Assembly: GCA_013044195.1 (NCBI GenBank)
Contig: JABEUV010000094.1
Span: forward strand, 1 to 38,660
Direction: 5' to 3'
DNA length: 38,660 nucleotides
From: Elusimicrobiota bacterium
Lineage (GTDB): Bacteria > Elusimicrobiota > Elusimicrobia > UBA1565 > UBA9628
Position numbers and translations under genes: made by a program
Shown here: piece after piece, positions 24,505 to 33,106 of the stretch
Position numbering within the stretch: position 1 is the stretch's first letter
Layout of the letters: each line of letters opens with the position of its first letter
Notes under the pieces: generated by a model
What the model saw: the letters and a program-made list of their open reading frames with translations, nothing else
What the model was told of the DNA's origin: nothing
The model's database searches: none

Positions 24505-25772
24505 GCCCGGCGCTGGAAGTCCCCCCGCCAGCGTCGACGGCGCCCTCCGACGAGGCGTCCTGTTCGGCCGAGGCGGCTCCGGCGGGTTTTATCGGCGGCG
24601 TTCTGCTGGAACAGACCGTCAACGGCGCCCTACATTTGGCCCAGCCGCTGCTGATCGCGCGTCTGGCGGGCGGCTCGCTGGCAACCGCGGCGTTTTTTTC
24701 CGCGTTCGACACGGCGGTACACATGGGCGGCTCACTGGCCGCGGGCGGACCGGCGGACCGTTTCGGCGCGCGCCGCCTGCTGATCGGCGCGACGATCCTA
24801 CGCGGCGCCAGCCTTGCTTTGATCCCTCTGCTTTGGATGAGGGGCGGTCTGACCTTAGGTGCGGCGATGGCGGCCTACACTTTGGACGCGCTGGCGCGCG
24901 GCCTGTCGGACACGGCCGTCCACGCTCTGCCCCTGGAATTGGCGGGGCGCGACGGCGCGGCGCTGGACCGGATCAACGCGCGCTACGAACTGGCTTTCGA
25001 TATCGGCGCGGCGGCGGGGCCGCTTCTGCTGGGCGCGGCACTCCTGCGCGGAGCCGGACTTTTCGTGCACGCGGTCGTGGCCGCTGGATTTTTGCCGGCC
25101 GCGCTGGTCTTCGCGTTGATGCCGCGGCGCGCGCGTCCGGCGGCGCTGACGCCGCGCGCGCAGCGTCCGGGCGGCGCGAGCGGCGGCGCCCGACGCGGAC
25201 TGCGCGCGATCGCGGACGACCGCGTCCTGCGGACCGCCGCGCTGGGCGCGGCGGCGCTGAACCTGTATCCGCTGCGCAAACTGCTGTCGGCGTTCTTTGC
25301 TCAAGGCGTTCTGGCTTTGCCGGCCGCCGCGGGCTGGATCGGCGCGGCGTTCGGCGTGGGCGGGGCCTGCGGAGCTTTGCTGTACGCGCGGCGCGGCGGC
25401 TCGGGCGCGCGGTGGATCGCGGCGGGCGGTATCGGGGCGCTGGCGCTGGCGCTGGGCTGGATTCCGGGAACCCTGTCGCCCATGCTGGCCGCGGCGTTCC
25501 TGTTCGCGCTGGGCAACGTCGGCGCGCGCCTGGCGCTGACGCGACGCATGCAGGAGCGCACGCCCGCGGGGCTGATCGGCGGCGTGACGGCGGGCGCGCG
25601 CTTCGCGGCCAACGGCGTTTCGGTCTTGGCCAAGGCGTTGGTCGGCGCGGCGTTCGCTTTCGGCGGCGGGCCGCGCGCGGCCTTCGCGGCGGTCGGCGCG
25701 GGATTGGGGGCGCTTGCGCTGGCGCAGTTCGCGCTGGCCGGGCGCTGGTTCGGGACCGGGCAAAGCCAATAA
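24501..25772 (+). CDS. MFS transporter, paralogue of the MFS part of the fusion
   Basis: The 423-residue membrane protein has about 12 helices after a 30-residue soluble N-terminus. It shares landmarks with the MFS part of the 20184 protein: DRFGARRLLIGATILRGA after helix 2, LARGLSDTAVHALPLEL against LCRGLADTARSTLPVEL, AAAGWIGAAFGVGGACGALL against AAAGWLTGMFGVGGLLGALA, and ARFAANGVSVLAKALVGAAF against ARFAANISGLGIRLLAGLAF. The two therefore arose from one gene, and one copy gained the kinase domains. No substrate can be read from the sequence. It starts at an ATGA overlap with the phosphatase gene and ends 24 bases before ppk. Confidence 0.88.
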   Translation: MSPALEVPPPASTAPSDEASCSAEAAPAGFIGGVLLEQTVNGALHLAQPLLIARLAGGSLATAAFFSAFDTAVHMGGSLAAGGPADRFGARRLLIGATILRGASLALIPLLWMRGGLTLGAAMAAYTLDALARGLSDTAVHALPLELAGRDGAALDRINARYELAFDIGAAAGPLLLGAALLRGAGLFVHAVVAAGFLPAALVFALMPRRARPAALTPRAQRPGGASGGARRGLRAIADDRVLRTAALGAAALNLYPLRKLLSAFFAQGVLALPAAAGWIGAAFGVGGACGALLYARRGGSGARWIAAGGIGALALALGWIPGTLSPMLAAAFLFALGNVGARLALTRRMQERTPAGLIGGVTAGARFAANGVSVLAKALVGAAFAFGGGPRAAFAAVGAGLGALALAQFALAGRWFGTGQSQ

Positions 25773-25774
25773 GC

Positions 25775-25780
25775 TATCAT
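25775..25780 (+). promoter_or_regulatory. possible internal -10 box before ppk
   Basis: TATCAT lies 16 bases before ATG 25797, between the second MFS gene and the polyphosphate kinase gene. It could give ppk a transcript of its own in addition to read-through from the operon. It overlaps an alternative in-frame ATG (25779), which would then lie upstream of the transcription start. Confidence 0.3.
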
Positions 25781-25796
25781 GGTTCCCGAGCCCGCC

Positions 25797-27917
25797 ATGG
25801 CCCGCATTAAACTCCTTCCTCTGCGCATCGACGAGGCCCCGTCCGCCGCGCCGAGGCCGGACGAGGGCTTGAAGGCGTCCGAGCGCCTCTTCAACCGTGA
25901 CCTGTCGTGGCTGGCGTTCAACGACCGCGTGCTGTCGGAGGCGGCGGATGCGTCGGTGCCTCCCCTGGAGCGCCTGCGCTTCCTGACCATCGTCAGCTCG
26001 AACCTGGACGAATTCTTCATGGTGCGCGTCGCCGAGATCGGCAAGATCGCGCGGCATTACCCCCTGCGCCGCTTCCCCGACGGCCTGTCCGCGCGTCAGG
26101 CGCTGGCGCAGATCCGCGAGCACGCGCTGCGCCAGAAGTCGCGCCAGGCGACGGTCCTGGAGGACGTGCTCTCGGCGCTCAAGCGCGAGGGCATCGAGAT
26201 TCTGACCGAGTTCACCGGCGCGCGCAGCCCCGACCGCGAGATCCGCGCGCGCCTGCCGCGCCTGCGCGTGATCCTGCGCCGCCTGCCGGAGCCGCCGCCG
26301 CCGCTGATGAGCGAGCGCATCCACGTCTTCGTGCGCTTCCCGCGCGAGTACGCGGTGATCACCATCGAGGACCGCGAGGCGCGGCTCCTGCCGCTGTCGA
26401 CGCGCGGCGGCGCGCGCCGCTTCGCGTTGGTCGAGCGCTGGCTGGCCGACCGCGCGGCCGCGCTGTTTTCGGGCCGCGAGGTCATCGAGACGTTCCCGTT
26501 CAAGATCATCCGCGACGCCGACCTGCGCTACCGCCCGGACTACGAGGAGTCGCTCGAGGACCAGATCTGGGAAGCCGTCCAGCGGCGCACGCGCGCGAAA
26601 GTCGTGCGCCTGGAGGTCGATTCGCCCACCTACTCCGAGGGCGCTTTGTTCCTGGCGACGGCGCTGGGCCTGGACTCCGGCTCGCTGTACCGCTTCGACC
26701 TGCCGCTGGATCTGCGCACTTTGGCGCGCATCGAGCCGTCGAAGCCCGGCGCGCTGCGCTACCCGCCCATCGAGCCGCGCGTGCCGGCGCCGTTTCGCAA
26801 GCCGCGCTCGGCCTTCGCGATCGTGCGCCGGCGCGACATCCTGCTCCACCATCCTTACGACTCGTTCGACATCGTGGTGAAGTTCCTGCAGGGCGCCGCG
26901 CGCGACCCGCAGGTGCGCGCGGTCTACCACACGCTCTACCGCACCAGCCAGGACTCCCCGGTCATGGAGGCGCTCAAGAGCGCTGCGGCCAACGGCAAGA
27001 AGGTGGTGGCCTACGTGGAGATCAAGGCGCGCTTCGACGAGCTCAATAACCTGCGCTGGGCCGAGGAACTGCGGGGCGCGGGCGTGCGCGTGGTGCGCCA
27101 CCTGGGCCGCTTCAAGGTCCACTCCAAGGTCACCCAGGTCCTGCGCGAGGAGGACGGCGCCGTCGTCTCCTATCTGCACCTGGGCACGGGCAACTACCAC
27201 CCGGTCACGGCCAAGCAGTACACCGACTTGGGGCTGTTGACGTGCGACGCGGAACTGGGGCGCGAGGTCGCCGATTATTTCACCGCGCTGTCGCGCGGCC
27301 GCCCGCCGGAGAAGTTTCTCGAACTGCTGGTGGCCCCCGTCAACCTGCACTCCAGCATGCTTGCGCTGATCCGCGAGGAGACGCGACTGCAGAAGGCCGG
27401 CACGCGCGGGCACATCGTGGCGAAGATGAACGCGCTGGTCGACCCTGTGCTCATCGAGGCGCTCTACGACGCCTCGCGCGCGGGCGTGAAGGTGGACTTG
27501 ATGGTGCGCGGCATCTGCTGTCTGCGCCCCGGCATCTCGGGCATGTCGGAAAACATCCGCGTGGTCAGCGTCGTGGACCGATTCTTGGAGCACAGCCGCA
27601 TCTACTACTTCCGCGCCGGCGGCGCGCGCAAGCTCTACTTATCGAGCGCGGACTGGATGCCGCGCAATTTTTACTCGCGCTACGAGGTGGCCTTTCCCGT
27701 CAAGGACCCGGTGCTCAAGCGCTACGTGCACGACACGATTCTGGGCAAGGGTCTGGCCGACAACCAGAAAGCCTGGCTCTTGCGCCCCGACGGGTCCTAT
27801 GGGCGCGTCGTCTCGGGTCCGGGCGCCACGCCCATCCGTTCGCAGACCTTCTTCGAGGCGCTGGCGCGTTCCGACTACCGCGACACCGCCCTGGCTCAGC
27901 GCGAGACGACGGCCTGA
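25797..27917 (+). CDS. ppk1: polyphosphate kinase 1
   Basis: The 706-residue enzyme reversibly makes inorganic polyphosphate from ATP and has the usual family length. The N-terminal domain starts with LFNRDLSWLAFNDRVLSEA and continues LRFLTIVSSNLDEFFMVRV; the head domain follows. The catalytic domains contain His442 in FKVHSKVTQV, matching the phosphorylated His435 of E. coli, and His599 in DRFLEHSRIYYF, matching His592. LYRTSQDSPVMEAL and LGTGNYHPVTAK are also family signatures. I start at ATG 25797 (MARIKLL). It is the last gene of the fusion-phosphatase-MFS run, so polyphosphate or its by-products may be linked to those activities. That link is inference. Confidence 0.95.
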   Translation: MARIKLLPLRIDEAPSAAPRPDEGLKASERLFNRDLSWLAFNDRVLSEAADASVPPLERLRFLTIVSSNLDEFFMVRVAEIGKIARHYPLRRFPDGLSARQALAQIREHALRQKSRQATVLEDVLSALKREGIEILTEFTGARSPDREIRARLPRLRVILRRLPEPPPPLMSERIHVFVRFPREYAVITIEDREARLLPLSTRGGARRFALVERWLADRAAALFSGREVIETFPFKIIRDADLRYRPDYEESLEDQIWEAVQRRTRAKVVRLEVDSPTYSEGALFLATALGLDSGSLYRFDLPLDLRTLARIEPSKPGALRYPPIEPRVPAPFRKPRSAFAIVRRRDILLHHPYDSFDIVVKFLQGAARDPQVRAVYHTLYRTSQDSPVMEALKSAAANGKKVVAYVEIKARFDELNNLRWAEELRGAGVRVVRHLGRFKVHSKVTQVLREEDGAVVSYLHLGTGNYHPVTAKQYTDLGLLTCDAELGREVADYFTALSRGRPPEKFLELLVAPVNLHSSMLALIREETRLQKAGTRGHIVAKMNALVDPVLIEALYDASRAGVKVDLMVRGICCLRPGISGMSENIRVVSVVDRFLEHSRIYYFRAGGARKLYLSSADWMPRNFYSRYEVAFPVKDPVLKRYVHDTILGKGLADNQKAWLLRPDGSYGRVVSGPGATPIRSQTFFEALARSDYRDTALAQRETTA

Positions 27918-27992
27918 GTGCTGGGCCCACCTGTCAGGACCGAAAGACCCTGGTTCGCGCTTCGGCTGAGACCTATCATGGTGAAGCTTTCC

Positions 27993-29021
27993 ATGTCGAT
28001 CATCTTTCCACGATTGCAATGTCGGCCAACGGCGGCGATTCTGGCGTCCGCGTTGTGTTTGGCGGCGCGCGGCGCCCGCGCGCAGCCCGACGAGGCCCCG
28101 GGTGCTTTGCGCTCCGCGGGCTTCGCCGAGGTGCTAGCGCTCGCCGCGCAAGAGGCGCCCGCTCCTCCGCCCGCGCGGGCGTCCGCGTGGCGCATCGATC
28201 ATTTCATGTACGACACGGGAGTTCCGTTCGTGGGCTCCGTCGATATCCGCGCCGGCTATTATGAAGAGGCCGTCGGAGTCCCGTTTCGCGGCAACATCCT
28301 CTATCTCGAGGGGCTGGGCGACTCGATGCTCAATCACGAGCCGCTGTTCTCCGCGCTGTCCCAGGCCGGCTGGCGCGTGATCGCGTTCGACTATATGGGC
28401 CAAGGAGGTTCCGGCGGGACGATGAACCATACGCGGATCCTCGATCCTCTTTTCCCGTCCCTTCAGATATCGAAGCTTGCCGACGCCGTTTGGAGTCGTT
28501 ACGTACGAAACGATTCGCTGGCAGGGAACCAAAAAATCGTGCTGGGCTGGTCGACCGGCGGTCTGGCCGCCTACGAGATGGCGCACCGCGGCGCCGCCGA
28601 CGCCGTCGTCCTGATCGCCCCCGGGATCGTCCCCAAGCTGATCGTCGGAGACAGGCTGAAGATCACGGAGTCTTCCCTGACGCGCGCCGTCTACGCTCGC
28701 GGCGACGATCCTCATGTCGATGCGATAAGGCCCGACAGTCCGGTCGAGGTTCCGCTGTTCGCGGCCAATCTTCTCTTCACCGCCGAGCTCGCGCGGCACT
28801 GGAAGATGTCGTCGGGCGTCCGAGGCCTGGTCCTGCTGTCCGGCCCGTCGGACACCTACGTCGACGGCGCGAAGACGCGCGCGATCCTTTCGGCGAACGC
28901 GCCGCGCTTCGACGTCGTCGTCTACCCGGACGCGCTTCACGAGATCGACAATGAAGTGCCGGCGATCCGCGAGGCGCTGACCGCCCAAGTCCTGCGCTTT
29001 CTCGACGGACGCGGGCGCTGA
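27993..29021 (+). CDS. secreted alpha/beta hydrolase (serine hydrolase)
   Basis: The 342-residue protein has a signal peptide (ILASALCLAARGARAQ), then the short module ALRSAGFAEVLALAAQEAP and a Pro/Ala linker. The alpha/beta-hydrolase domain shows LYLEGLGDSMLNH near the oxyanion strand, VIAFDYMGQGGSGG, the nucleophile elbow LGWSTGG (Ser), the acid in LLSGPSDTYVD and the His in ALHEIDNE. This resembles the lysophospholipase/S33 group; the substrate is unknown and the site is periplasmic or extracellular. ATG 27993 is preferred because GGTGA lies 8 bases before it; ATG 27978 is possible. A TATCAT at 27974-27979 could be the -10. It probably shares a transcript with the YIP1 gene two bases downstream. 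Confidence 0.82.
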   Translation: MSIIFPRLQCRPTAAILASALCLAARGARAQPDEAPGALRSAGFAEVLALAAQEAPAPPPARASAWRIDHFMYDTGVPFVGSVDIRAGYYEEAVGVPFRGNILYLEGLGDSMLNHEPLFSALSQAGWRVIAFDYMGQGGSGGTMNHTRILDPLFPSLQISKLADAVWSRYVRNDSLAGNQKIVLGWSTGGLAAYEMAHRGAADAVVLIAPGIVPKLIVGDRLKITESSLTRAVYARGDDPHVDAIRPDSPVEVPLFAANLLFTAELARHWKMSSGVRGLVLLSGPSDTYVDGAKTRAILSANAPRFDVVVYPDALHEIDNEVPAIREALTAQVLRFLDGRGR

Positions 29022-29023
29022 TT

Positions 29024-29824
29024 TTGCGCTCTTCGTCGCCGTCCCGGCCGGGACTCGTCTCGACCGCCCTCGCCGTCATCCGTTGTCCGGGACGCTTTTA
29101 CGCGCAGATGCCCAAGTCAGGAGGCTTCGGCGAGCCGATGGTCTTCGCGGCCGTCATGGGTGCGGCGGCCGGCGTCGTTCATGCCGCGCTGTATTTCGCG
29201 GGACTGCGCCCCGGGGCCGGAGCGATCGCGGCTCTTGCCGCCGTCTTCGTGATGCCCGTGGCGTCCGTGGTGTTCGGCTTCGTCGTCAGCGCCGTGCTTT
29301 TCGTGATCTGGAAGCTCATGGGCTCCCGGGAGTCGTTTGAAACGGCCTACCGCTGCGGCGCTTACTCGACGGCGATCTCGCCGATCAACATCGCGCTGGG
29401 CGTCGTTCCTTTCGCCGGCGCGGCGGTCGGCGCGATCTGGGGCGCCGTGATACTGATCGCCGCCAGCGTCGAGACGCACAAAATACGCGTCGCGACGGCG
29501 CGCCTCGTCTTCGGCATACTGTGCGGCGCGTCGATTCTGCTGGCGCTGTCGGCTCGGATCGCGGGGCGCGCGATGTCTCGACGGGCGTCGGCGATGCGGG
29601 CGGAGACCGCGCGGATGCAGGCGGAGGCCGCGGGGATTCAAGGCCGGATCCGGCGGATTCAAGCCTCCGCGCCGCTCCCGCCTCTAAGTACGACTCTCCC
29701 GGCCCTGATGCCGCCGGGCCGGCCTCCCGCTCCCCCGGACGGGTCCCTGGAGGATCAACTGAAGAATATCCAGGTCCTCAAGGCGCAGACCCAGCCTCCC
29801 CCGCCCCCGCAGAACGGGAACTGA
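29024..29824 (+). CDS. YIP1-family membrane protein
   Basis: The 266-residue protein opens with STALAVIRCPGRFYAQMP-GGFGEP, the family signature (P-xFFxxMPxxGG), then about five hydrophobic helices: FAAVMGAAAGVVHAALYF, IAALAAVFVMPVASVVF, FVVSAVLFVIW, INIALGVVPFAGAAVGAIW and LVFGILCGASILLAL. After the last helix come a basic, Arg/Ala/Gln helical segment and a Pro-rich tail that should be cytoplasmic. YIP1 domains in bacteria have no settled function. The only start that keeps the signature is TTG 29024, two bases after the hydrolase stop; this suggests translational coupling. Confidence 0.75.
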   Translation: MRSSSPSRPGLVSTALAVIRCPGRFYAQMPKSGGFGEPMVFAAVMGAAAGVVHAALYFAGLRPGAGAIAALAAVFVMPVASVVFGFVVSAVLFVIWKLMGSRESFETAYRCGAYSTAISPINIALGVVPFAGAAVGAIWGAVILIAASVETHKIRVATARLVFGILCGASILLALSARIAGRAMSRRASAMRAETARMQAEAAGIQGRIRRIQASAPLPPLSTTLPALMPPGRPPAPPDGSLEDQLKNIQVLKAQTQPPPPPQNGN

Positions 29825-29873
29825 GCGTCCGAGGTCTGTGCCGCCGACGCCTCCCGCGTCTGGTGGGCCTTTG

Positions 29874-29898
29874 GGCCTATGTCTTAAATAGGTCTTTT
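29874..29898 (+). terminator. weak rho-independent terminator candidate
   Basis: GGCCTAT (29874-29880), the loop GTCTTAA and ATAGGTC (29888-29894) form a 7-bp stem with one G-U pair, followed by TTTT. It stands about 50 bases after the YIP1 stop and before the separate promoter of the next gene. The stem is short, so the call is tentative. Confidence 0.4.
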
Positions 29899-29957
29899 CG
29901 ACTTGATTCGTCACGCAGGATTCACGCCTTCGCGACACGAAAGGCAGGGCCCGGCGC

Positions 29958-29963
29958 TACGAT
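29958..29963 (+). promoter_or_regulatory. -10 box of the GLUG-like secreted protein gene
   Basis: TACGAT is followed by exactly 6 bases and ATG 29970, matching the leaderless layout seen at 1194, 18432 and 20184. No Shine-Dalgarno sequence is visible. Confidence 0.45.
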
Positions 29964-29969
29964 CAAGTC

Positions 29970-30794
29970 ATGAAAATATTTCTTTCCGGCGTTCAGGCTC
30001 TGACCCGTCGCAGGATACGTCTCGTCGCGGCCGCCGCGTTGGCCGGCCTTCCGATGCTGCGCGCGCCCAGCCGCGCGGACGCGTTCGCCGACCTTCGGCA
30101 CGCCGGATTCAAGGAGGTCTCCGCGGCGGCTTCCTCGGCTCCCGCGGCCCCGCCTTCCGCTTCGGTTGTCCCCTCCTGCGCGGCGGACGGCGCCTCGGCG
30201 CCGTCCTTCGCGGGCGGCGCCGGAACTCCGGCAAGTCCTTTTGGAATCTGCACGGCCGGTCAGCTTCGACGCATGGAGAATGCTCCGGGCGCGTCCTATC
30301 AATTGTGGGCCGACGTCGACCTTGGGCTTTCGACCGGCGACGCGAAGGGTTGGAAACCGCTCTTTTCCTCCAAGGCGCCGTTTACCGGAACCCTGGACGG
30401 AAGCGGGCATTCCATTCGCGGTCTTTCAATCTCAAGGCCCGACGAAGACGACGTCGCCTTCATCCGCAGTTGCGCCGGCTGCGCGATCATGAATCTAAGC
30501 CTCGTCAACGTCCGCATCAGGGGCCGCGACGACAGCGCCGGTCTTGTCGGCTCCTACTTTGTCGCGTTTGACTACGACGCGAAAACCGCGGAGATGAACC
30601 GCATGGAGAACGTGTCCGTCAGCGGAACGATCTCGGGCATAGAGGGCGCGGGAGGCGTGTTCGGATACGTTTACAACGTGTTTCCACGGCTGTCGGACGC
30701 GAACTTCACGGTTAAAGGCGTCAGATTTTCGGGAACCGTGACGGACTCTCGGGGCGACGGCGTCCGGCTGGGCGGCGCGTACGACTACGACTAG
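29970..30794 (+). CDS. secreted GLUG-like / beta-helix protein
   Basis: The 274-residue protein has an N-terminal export signal rich in basic residues (LTRRRIRLVAAAALAGLP), followed by FADLRHAGFKEVSAAASSAP, the same module as in the hydrolase at 27993, and a Pro/Ser linker. The body starts with FGICTAGQLRRMEN and carries PFTGTLDGSGHSIRGLSI, the typical entry of GLUG-repeat surface proteins. It continues with repeating short strands (IMNLSLVNVRIRG, MENVSVSGTISG, VKGVRFSGTVTD) that should stack as a right-handed beta-helix. Two Cys in CAGC may pair. A role at the cell surface is likely but not defined. It may be short for the family, and it ends cleanly at a TAG. Confidence 0.75.
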   Translation: MKIFLSGVQALTRRRIRLVAAAALAGLPMLRAPSRADAFADLRHAGFKEVSAAASSAPAAPPSASVVPSCAADGASAPSFAGGAGTPASPFGICTAGQLRRMENAPGASYQLWADVDLGLSTGDAKGWKPLFSSKAPFTGTLDGSGHSIRGLSISRPDEDDVAFIRSCAGCAIMNLSLVNVRIRGRDDSAGLVGSYFVAFDYDAKTAEMNRMENVSVSGTISGIEGAGGVFGYVYNVFPRLSDANFTVKGVRFSGTVTDSRGDGVRLGGAYDYD

Positions 30795-30860
30795 CGTCCA
30801 AGCATCCGGGCCCGTTTTTCGCCCAGTCATCATCGAACGTCGCATTTCAAAGGAGATGTC

Positions 30861-31856
30861 ATGAAGAAAATAATCCCCCTGTTGGTCGTCGTTCTCTGCG
30901 CGGGCTTCGCCGCGGCTCAACCTTCCTCCGACGACGCCGCGTTCGCGCGGGCGCTCGCTGTTCCGTCCGCGGCGCTGACCGCGCGCGCCTCCGCCATGCC
31001 GACGCCGCCGGCCGCGCCCGCACCCGCAAGCCGGCCCGCGCCCGACTCCTGCGGGCCGGCCCCCGAGTTGGAAATCGCCTATCAATTGACCGTGCCCGGC
31101 GCGAGCGGACCGATGGAGCTCGCCTACGCGGGCTGCCGCGAGTCGGGCCGCAATGATTACGACCCCGGCTATACCGAGCGCTACTACAAGGGAGCCGGAG
31201 GCTACGGCCTGACCTTGATCACCGACCACGGCGACGGAGCTTATCCCTCCGCGGGCGACCAGGTGTCGGAAGTGTTGGTCACCAAGGGAGGTTCGCACGA
31301 GGTGGTCCAGTTTTTCGGAACAATCGCCAACGCCCGGATCGTCTCCGGCGCGACGCTCGTCAAGAACGGCTTCTCCCTTGCGGCGCGCACGCCCGAGGCG
31401 GCCGCGGCGATCCTCGGCCGCGCGGTCGGCTCAGCCGCTTATACGAACGAAACCGAGGCGGGGGCGGAGCACGACGTGACGCTCTTCGTGCGCCGCGTGT
31501 GCGGCCCGTCGCGCCGGGATGCGTGCGCTCCGTACTGCACGCCCGCCGGCTGCGCCTTGGACTACCCGGTGGCCGCGACCGTGTCGACGCCGGAGGGCGC
31601 CCTCGGACGCTGGGTCTCAGACATCGACTTCGTTTTTCCGGATATGACCGTCAGCGACGGCAAGGTTCTGCGCGGAAATGAGGCGGTCGGGGTGGTTGAT
31701 CCTCGGACCAGCGAAGTCCGGCTTGAGAAAGGCTGGAAGGTCCGCCTCGTCGTGGGCTCGCGCTCCGACGGCATCTGCCGCGCGCGCGGCGACTGCCCCG
31801 GCGGCGGACAAGCGCGCTACGACGTCACTCTGACGATCGAGCCCGCTAACCCCTGA
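30861..31856 (+). CDS. secreted Cys-containing protein, function unknown
   Basis: The product is 331 residues. AAAGGAG stands 7 bases before ATG 30861, one of the clearest ribosome sites here. The signal peptide MKKIIPLLVVVLCAGFAAAQ is followed by an Ala/Pro linker (about 45-65). The body has beta-rich stretches (LEIAYQLTVPG, YGLTLITDHGDG, HDVTLFVRRVC, ARYDVTLTIEP) and a cysteine cluster (CGPSRRDACAPYCTPAGC). The cysteines suggest disulfides outside the cytoplasm. I do not recognise a family. It lies 66 bases after the GLUG-like gene and could be cotranscribed. Confidence 0.72.
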   Translation: MKKIIPLLVVVLCAGFAAAQPSSDDAAFARALAVPSAALTARASAMPTPPAAPAPASRPAPDSCGPAPELEIAYQLTVPGASGPMELAYAGCRESGRNDYDPGYTERYYKGAGGYGLTLITDHGDGAYPSAGDQVSEVLVTKGGSHEVVQFFGTIANARIVSGATLVKNGFSLAARTPEAAAAILGRAVGSAAYTNETEAGAEHDVTLFVRRVCGPSRRDACAPYCTPAGCALDYPVAATVSTPEGALGRWVSDIDFVFPDMTVSDGKVLRGNEAVGVVDPRTSEVRLEKGWKVRLVVGSRSDGICRARGDCPGGGQARYDVTLTIEPANP

Positions 31857-31931
31857 CGGGAGGGGGCCGGCGCGCCGACAGGCCGGACGCGAGAGGCGAG
31901 AAGCGCCGCGCGCAAGAATGAAAATCGGGGC

Positions 31932-31963
31932 GGGGATGGCCGGTATTAATGCCGGCCATCCCC
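31932..31963. repeat. perfect 12-bp inverted repeat, likely transcription-end hairpin
   Basis: GGGGATGGCCGG (31932-31943) and its exact complement (31952-31963) flank the loop TATTAATG. It lies 76 bases after the stop of the 30861 gene and before the decayed glycosidase. No T-run follows, so it may act as an RNA-stabilising or factor-dependent end rather than a classic terminator. Confidence 0.6.
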
Positions 31964-32068
31964 CCTTCCGCGCCGATGGATTTACGGATGCCTTCGGCGG
32001 CGGTTAAAATAATTGCGCAACGAACCAACGGCCTTTTGTGCGGTCCTTGGCGCGACCGCTGCGTTCGC

Positions 32069-32537
32069 GGCGTCGACTGGCGGCAGGCGGATGTCTCGGC
32101 CGGCACGTTCGATTGGAGCAAAGTGTACAGGCGCGTCATGATTCCGGTCGGCGCGTCATCGGCGACGCTCGTCATCGGTCTGGAAAACGCATCCGGGGCG
32201 GCGTGGTTCGACTCGGTGGCACGCCAACTTGATCCTCTGGCAGCTCAAGCGCACGAATGTCGAGGCGTGGTCGGGCGGCGACGTGAGGGTGGCTTTTCAG
32301 CCGGCCGGACGCGCAGCGCCGCTTCGTCGAGGCCTGGCGGAAAATGGCCCGGCGCTACAAAGGCGAACAAGTCATATGGGGGTTCGATCTCGTCAACGAA
32401 CCCGGAACGCATTCTGATCGTCGAACCGCCGCGTTCGGGCGGACGTGATCGACGGCCGCCCGTGGGATCGGGATCGGCTGTTCCAGGCGCTGCGACCGGC
32501 CATGGACTTCGCCCGGGAATACCGGGTGCATCTCTAA
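32069..32537 (+). pseudogene. decayed GH5-type glycosidase (cellulase family) with carbohydrate-binding-like front part
   Basis: Pieces of one protein lie in order but in different frames. At 32069-32222 is VDWRQADVSAGTFDWSKVYR and, later, LVIGLENASGAAWFDSVA, a beta-sandwich end like those attached to GH5 enzymes. At 32223-32303 in another frame is ANLILWQLKRTN. At about 32311-32448 in the third frame is AQRRFVEAWRKMARRYKGEQ followed by VIWGFDLVNEP, the GH5 strand with the acid/base Glu, ending at TGA 32446. At 32445-32537 is RDRLFQALRPAMDFAREY-RVHL then TAA, where intact enzymes continue with the nucleophile Glu. So the gene has frameshifts, internal deletions and a lost C-terminus. Confidence 0.7.
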
Positions 32538-32593
32538 GAGTCTGACCATCGGCGCGCGCGGCGCCGATGGGGCCGACTGAGGCAGGGTCACGG

Positions 32594-33085
32594 TCAACCG
32601 TCGATCATGGCCGGCGCCGGCCGTTTGATATACGATGAAAAATCGGTCGCTTTCGGGTGGTAGACCTCGTCCATCAGCGGCGACGAAATCAGGAAGTCCG
32701 CCGTCGAGCGATTGCACGCGGTGGGGATGTTGTAGAGGACGGCGATGCGCAGCAGCGCCTTGACGTCCACGTCGTGGGGCTGAGGCTCCATCGGATCCCA
32801 AAAGAATACGATCAAGTCCACGCGACCCTCGACGATCAGCGCGCCGAGTTGCTGGTCGCCGCCGAGAGGGCCGGACTTGAGCTTGACGATCTCCACGCCC
32901 GGCGGCGCGGCGCCGCCGTTGCGATGACGCATCTTCGCCAGCGCCTCCTCAACGAGCCTTCCCGTCGTGCCCGTCGAGAGCAGCTTGTGCTTGTGGAGCA
33001 GAGTCTGGTTCCATTCCACCCACTCGATCATGTCGGCCTTGCGGTTGTCGTGCGCGACAAGCGCTATGTGCTTTATCTTTTTCAT
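32594..33085 (-). CDS. mgsA: methylglyoxal synthase
   Basis: The 163-residue cytoplasmic enzyme converts dihydroxyacetone phosphate to methylglyoxal and phosphate, a bypass of lower glycolysis that relieves phosphate shortage. The family landmarks are IALVAHDNRKADMIEWV (His12), LLSTGTTGRLVEEAL for phosphate binding, SGPLGGDQQLGALI with catalytic Asp77 (Asp71 in E. coli), and FFWDPMEPQPHDVDVKAL with His104 and Asp107 (His98 and Asp101). NIPTACNRSTADF completes the site. It lies 21 bases after the stop of the - strand gene at 33107 and may share its transcript. All catalytic residues are present. Confidence 0.96.
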   Translation of the reverse strand: MKKIKHIALVAHDNRKADMIEWVEWNQTLLHKHKLLSTGTTGRLVEEALAKMRHRNGGAAPPGVEIVKLKSGPLGGDQQLGALIVEGRVDLIVFFWDPMEPQPHDVDVKALLRIAVLYNIPTACNRSTADFLISSPLMDEVYHPKATDFSSYIKRPAPAMIDG

Positions 33086-33106
33086 TCGGGATGAGTGACT
33101 CGGCGT

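Noticed and set aside
24855-27593. 912-codon open frame on the minus strand
   Set aside because: It is antisense to the second MFS gene and ppk1, whose motifs are clear. The translation is a monotony of Arg, Gln, Ala and His typical of high-GC antisense frames.
27961-27985. TATCAT at 27974 as another leaderless start
   Set aside because: The distance to the usable start codons (inside the box, or 13 bases away) does not fit the 6-7 base rule, and a GGTGA ribosome site is present.
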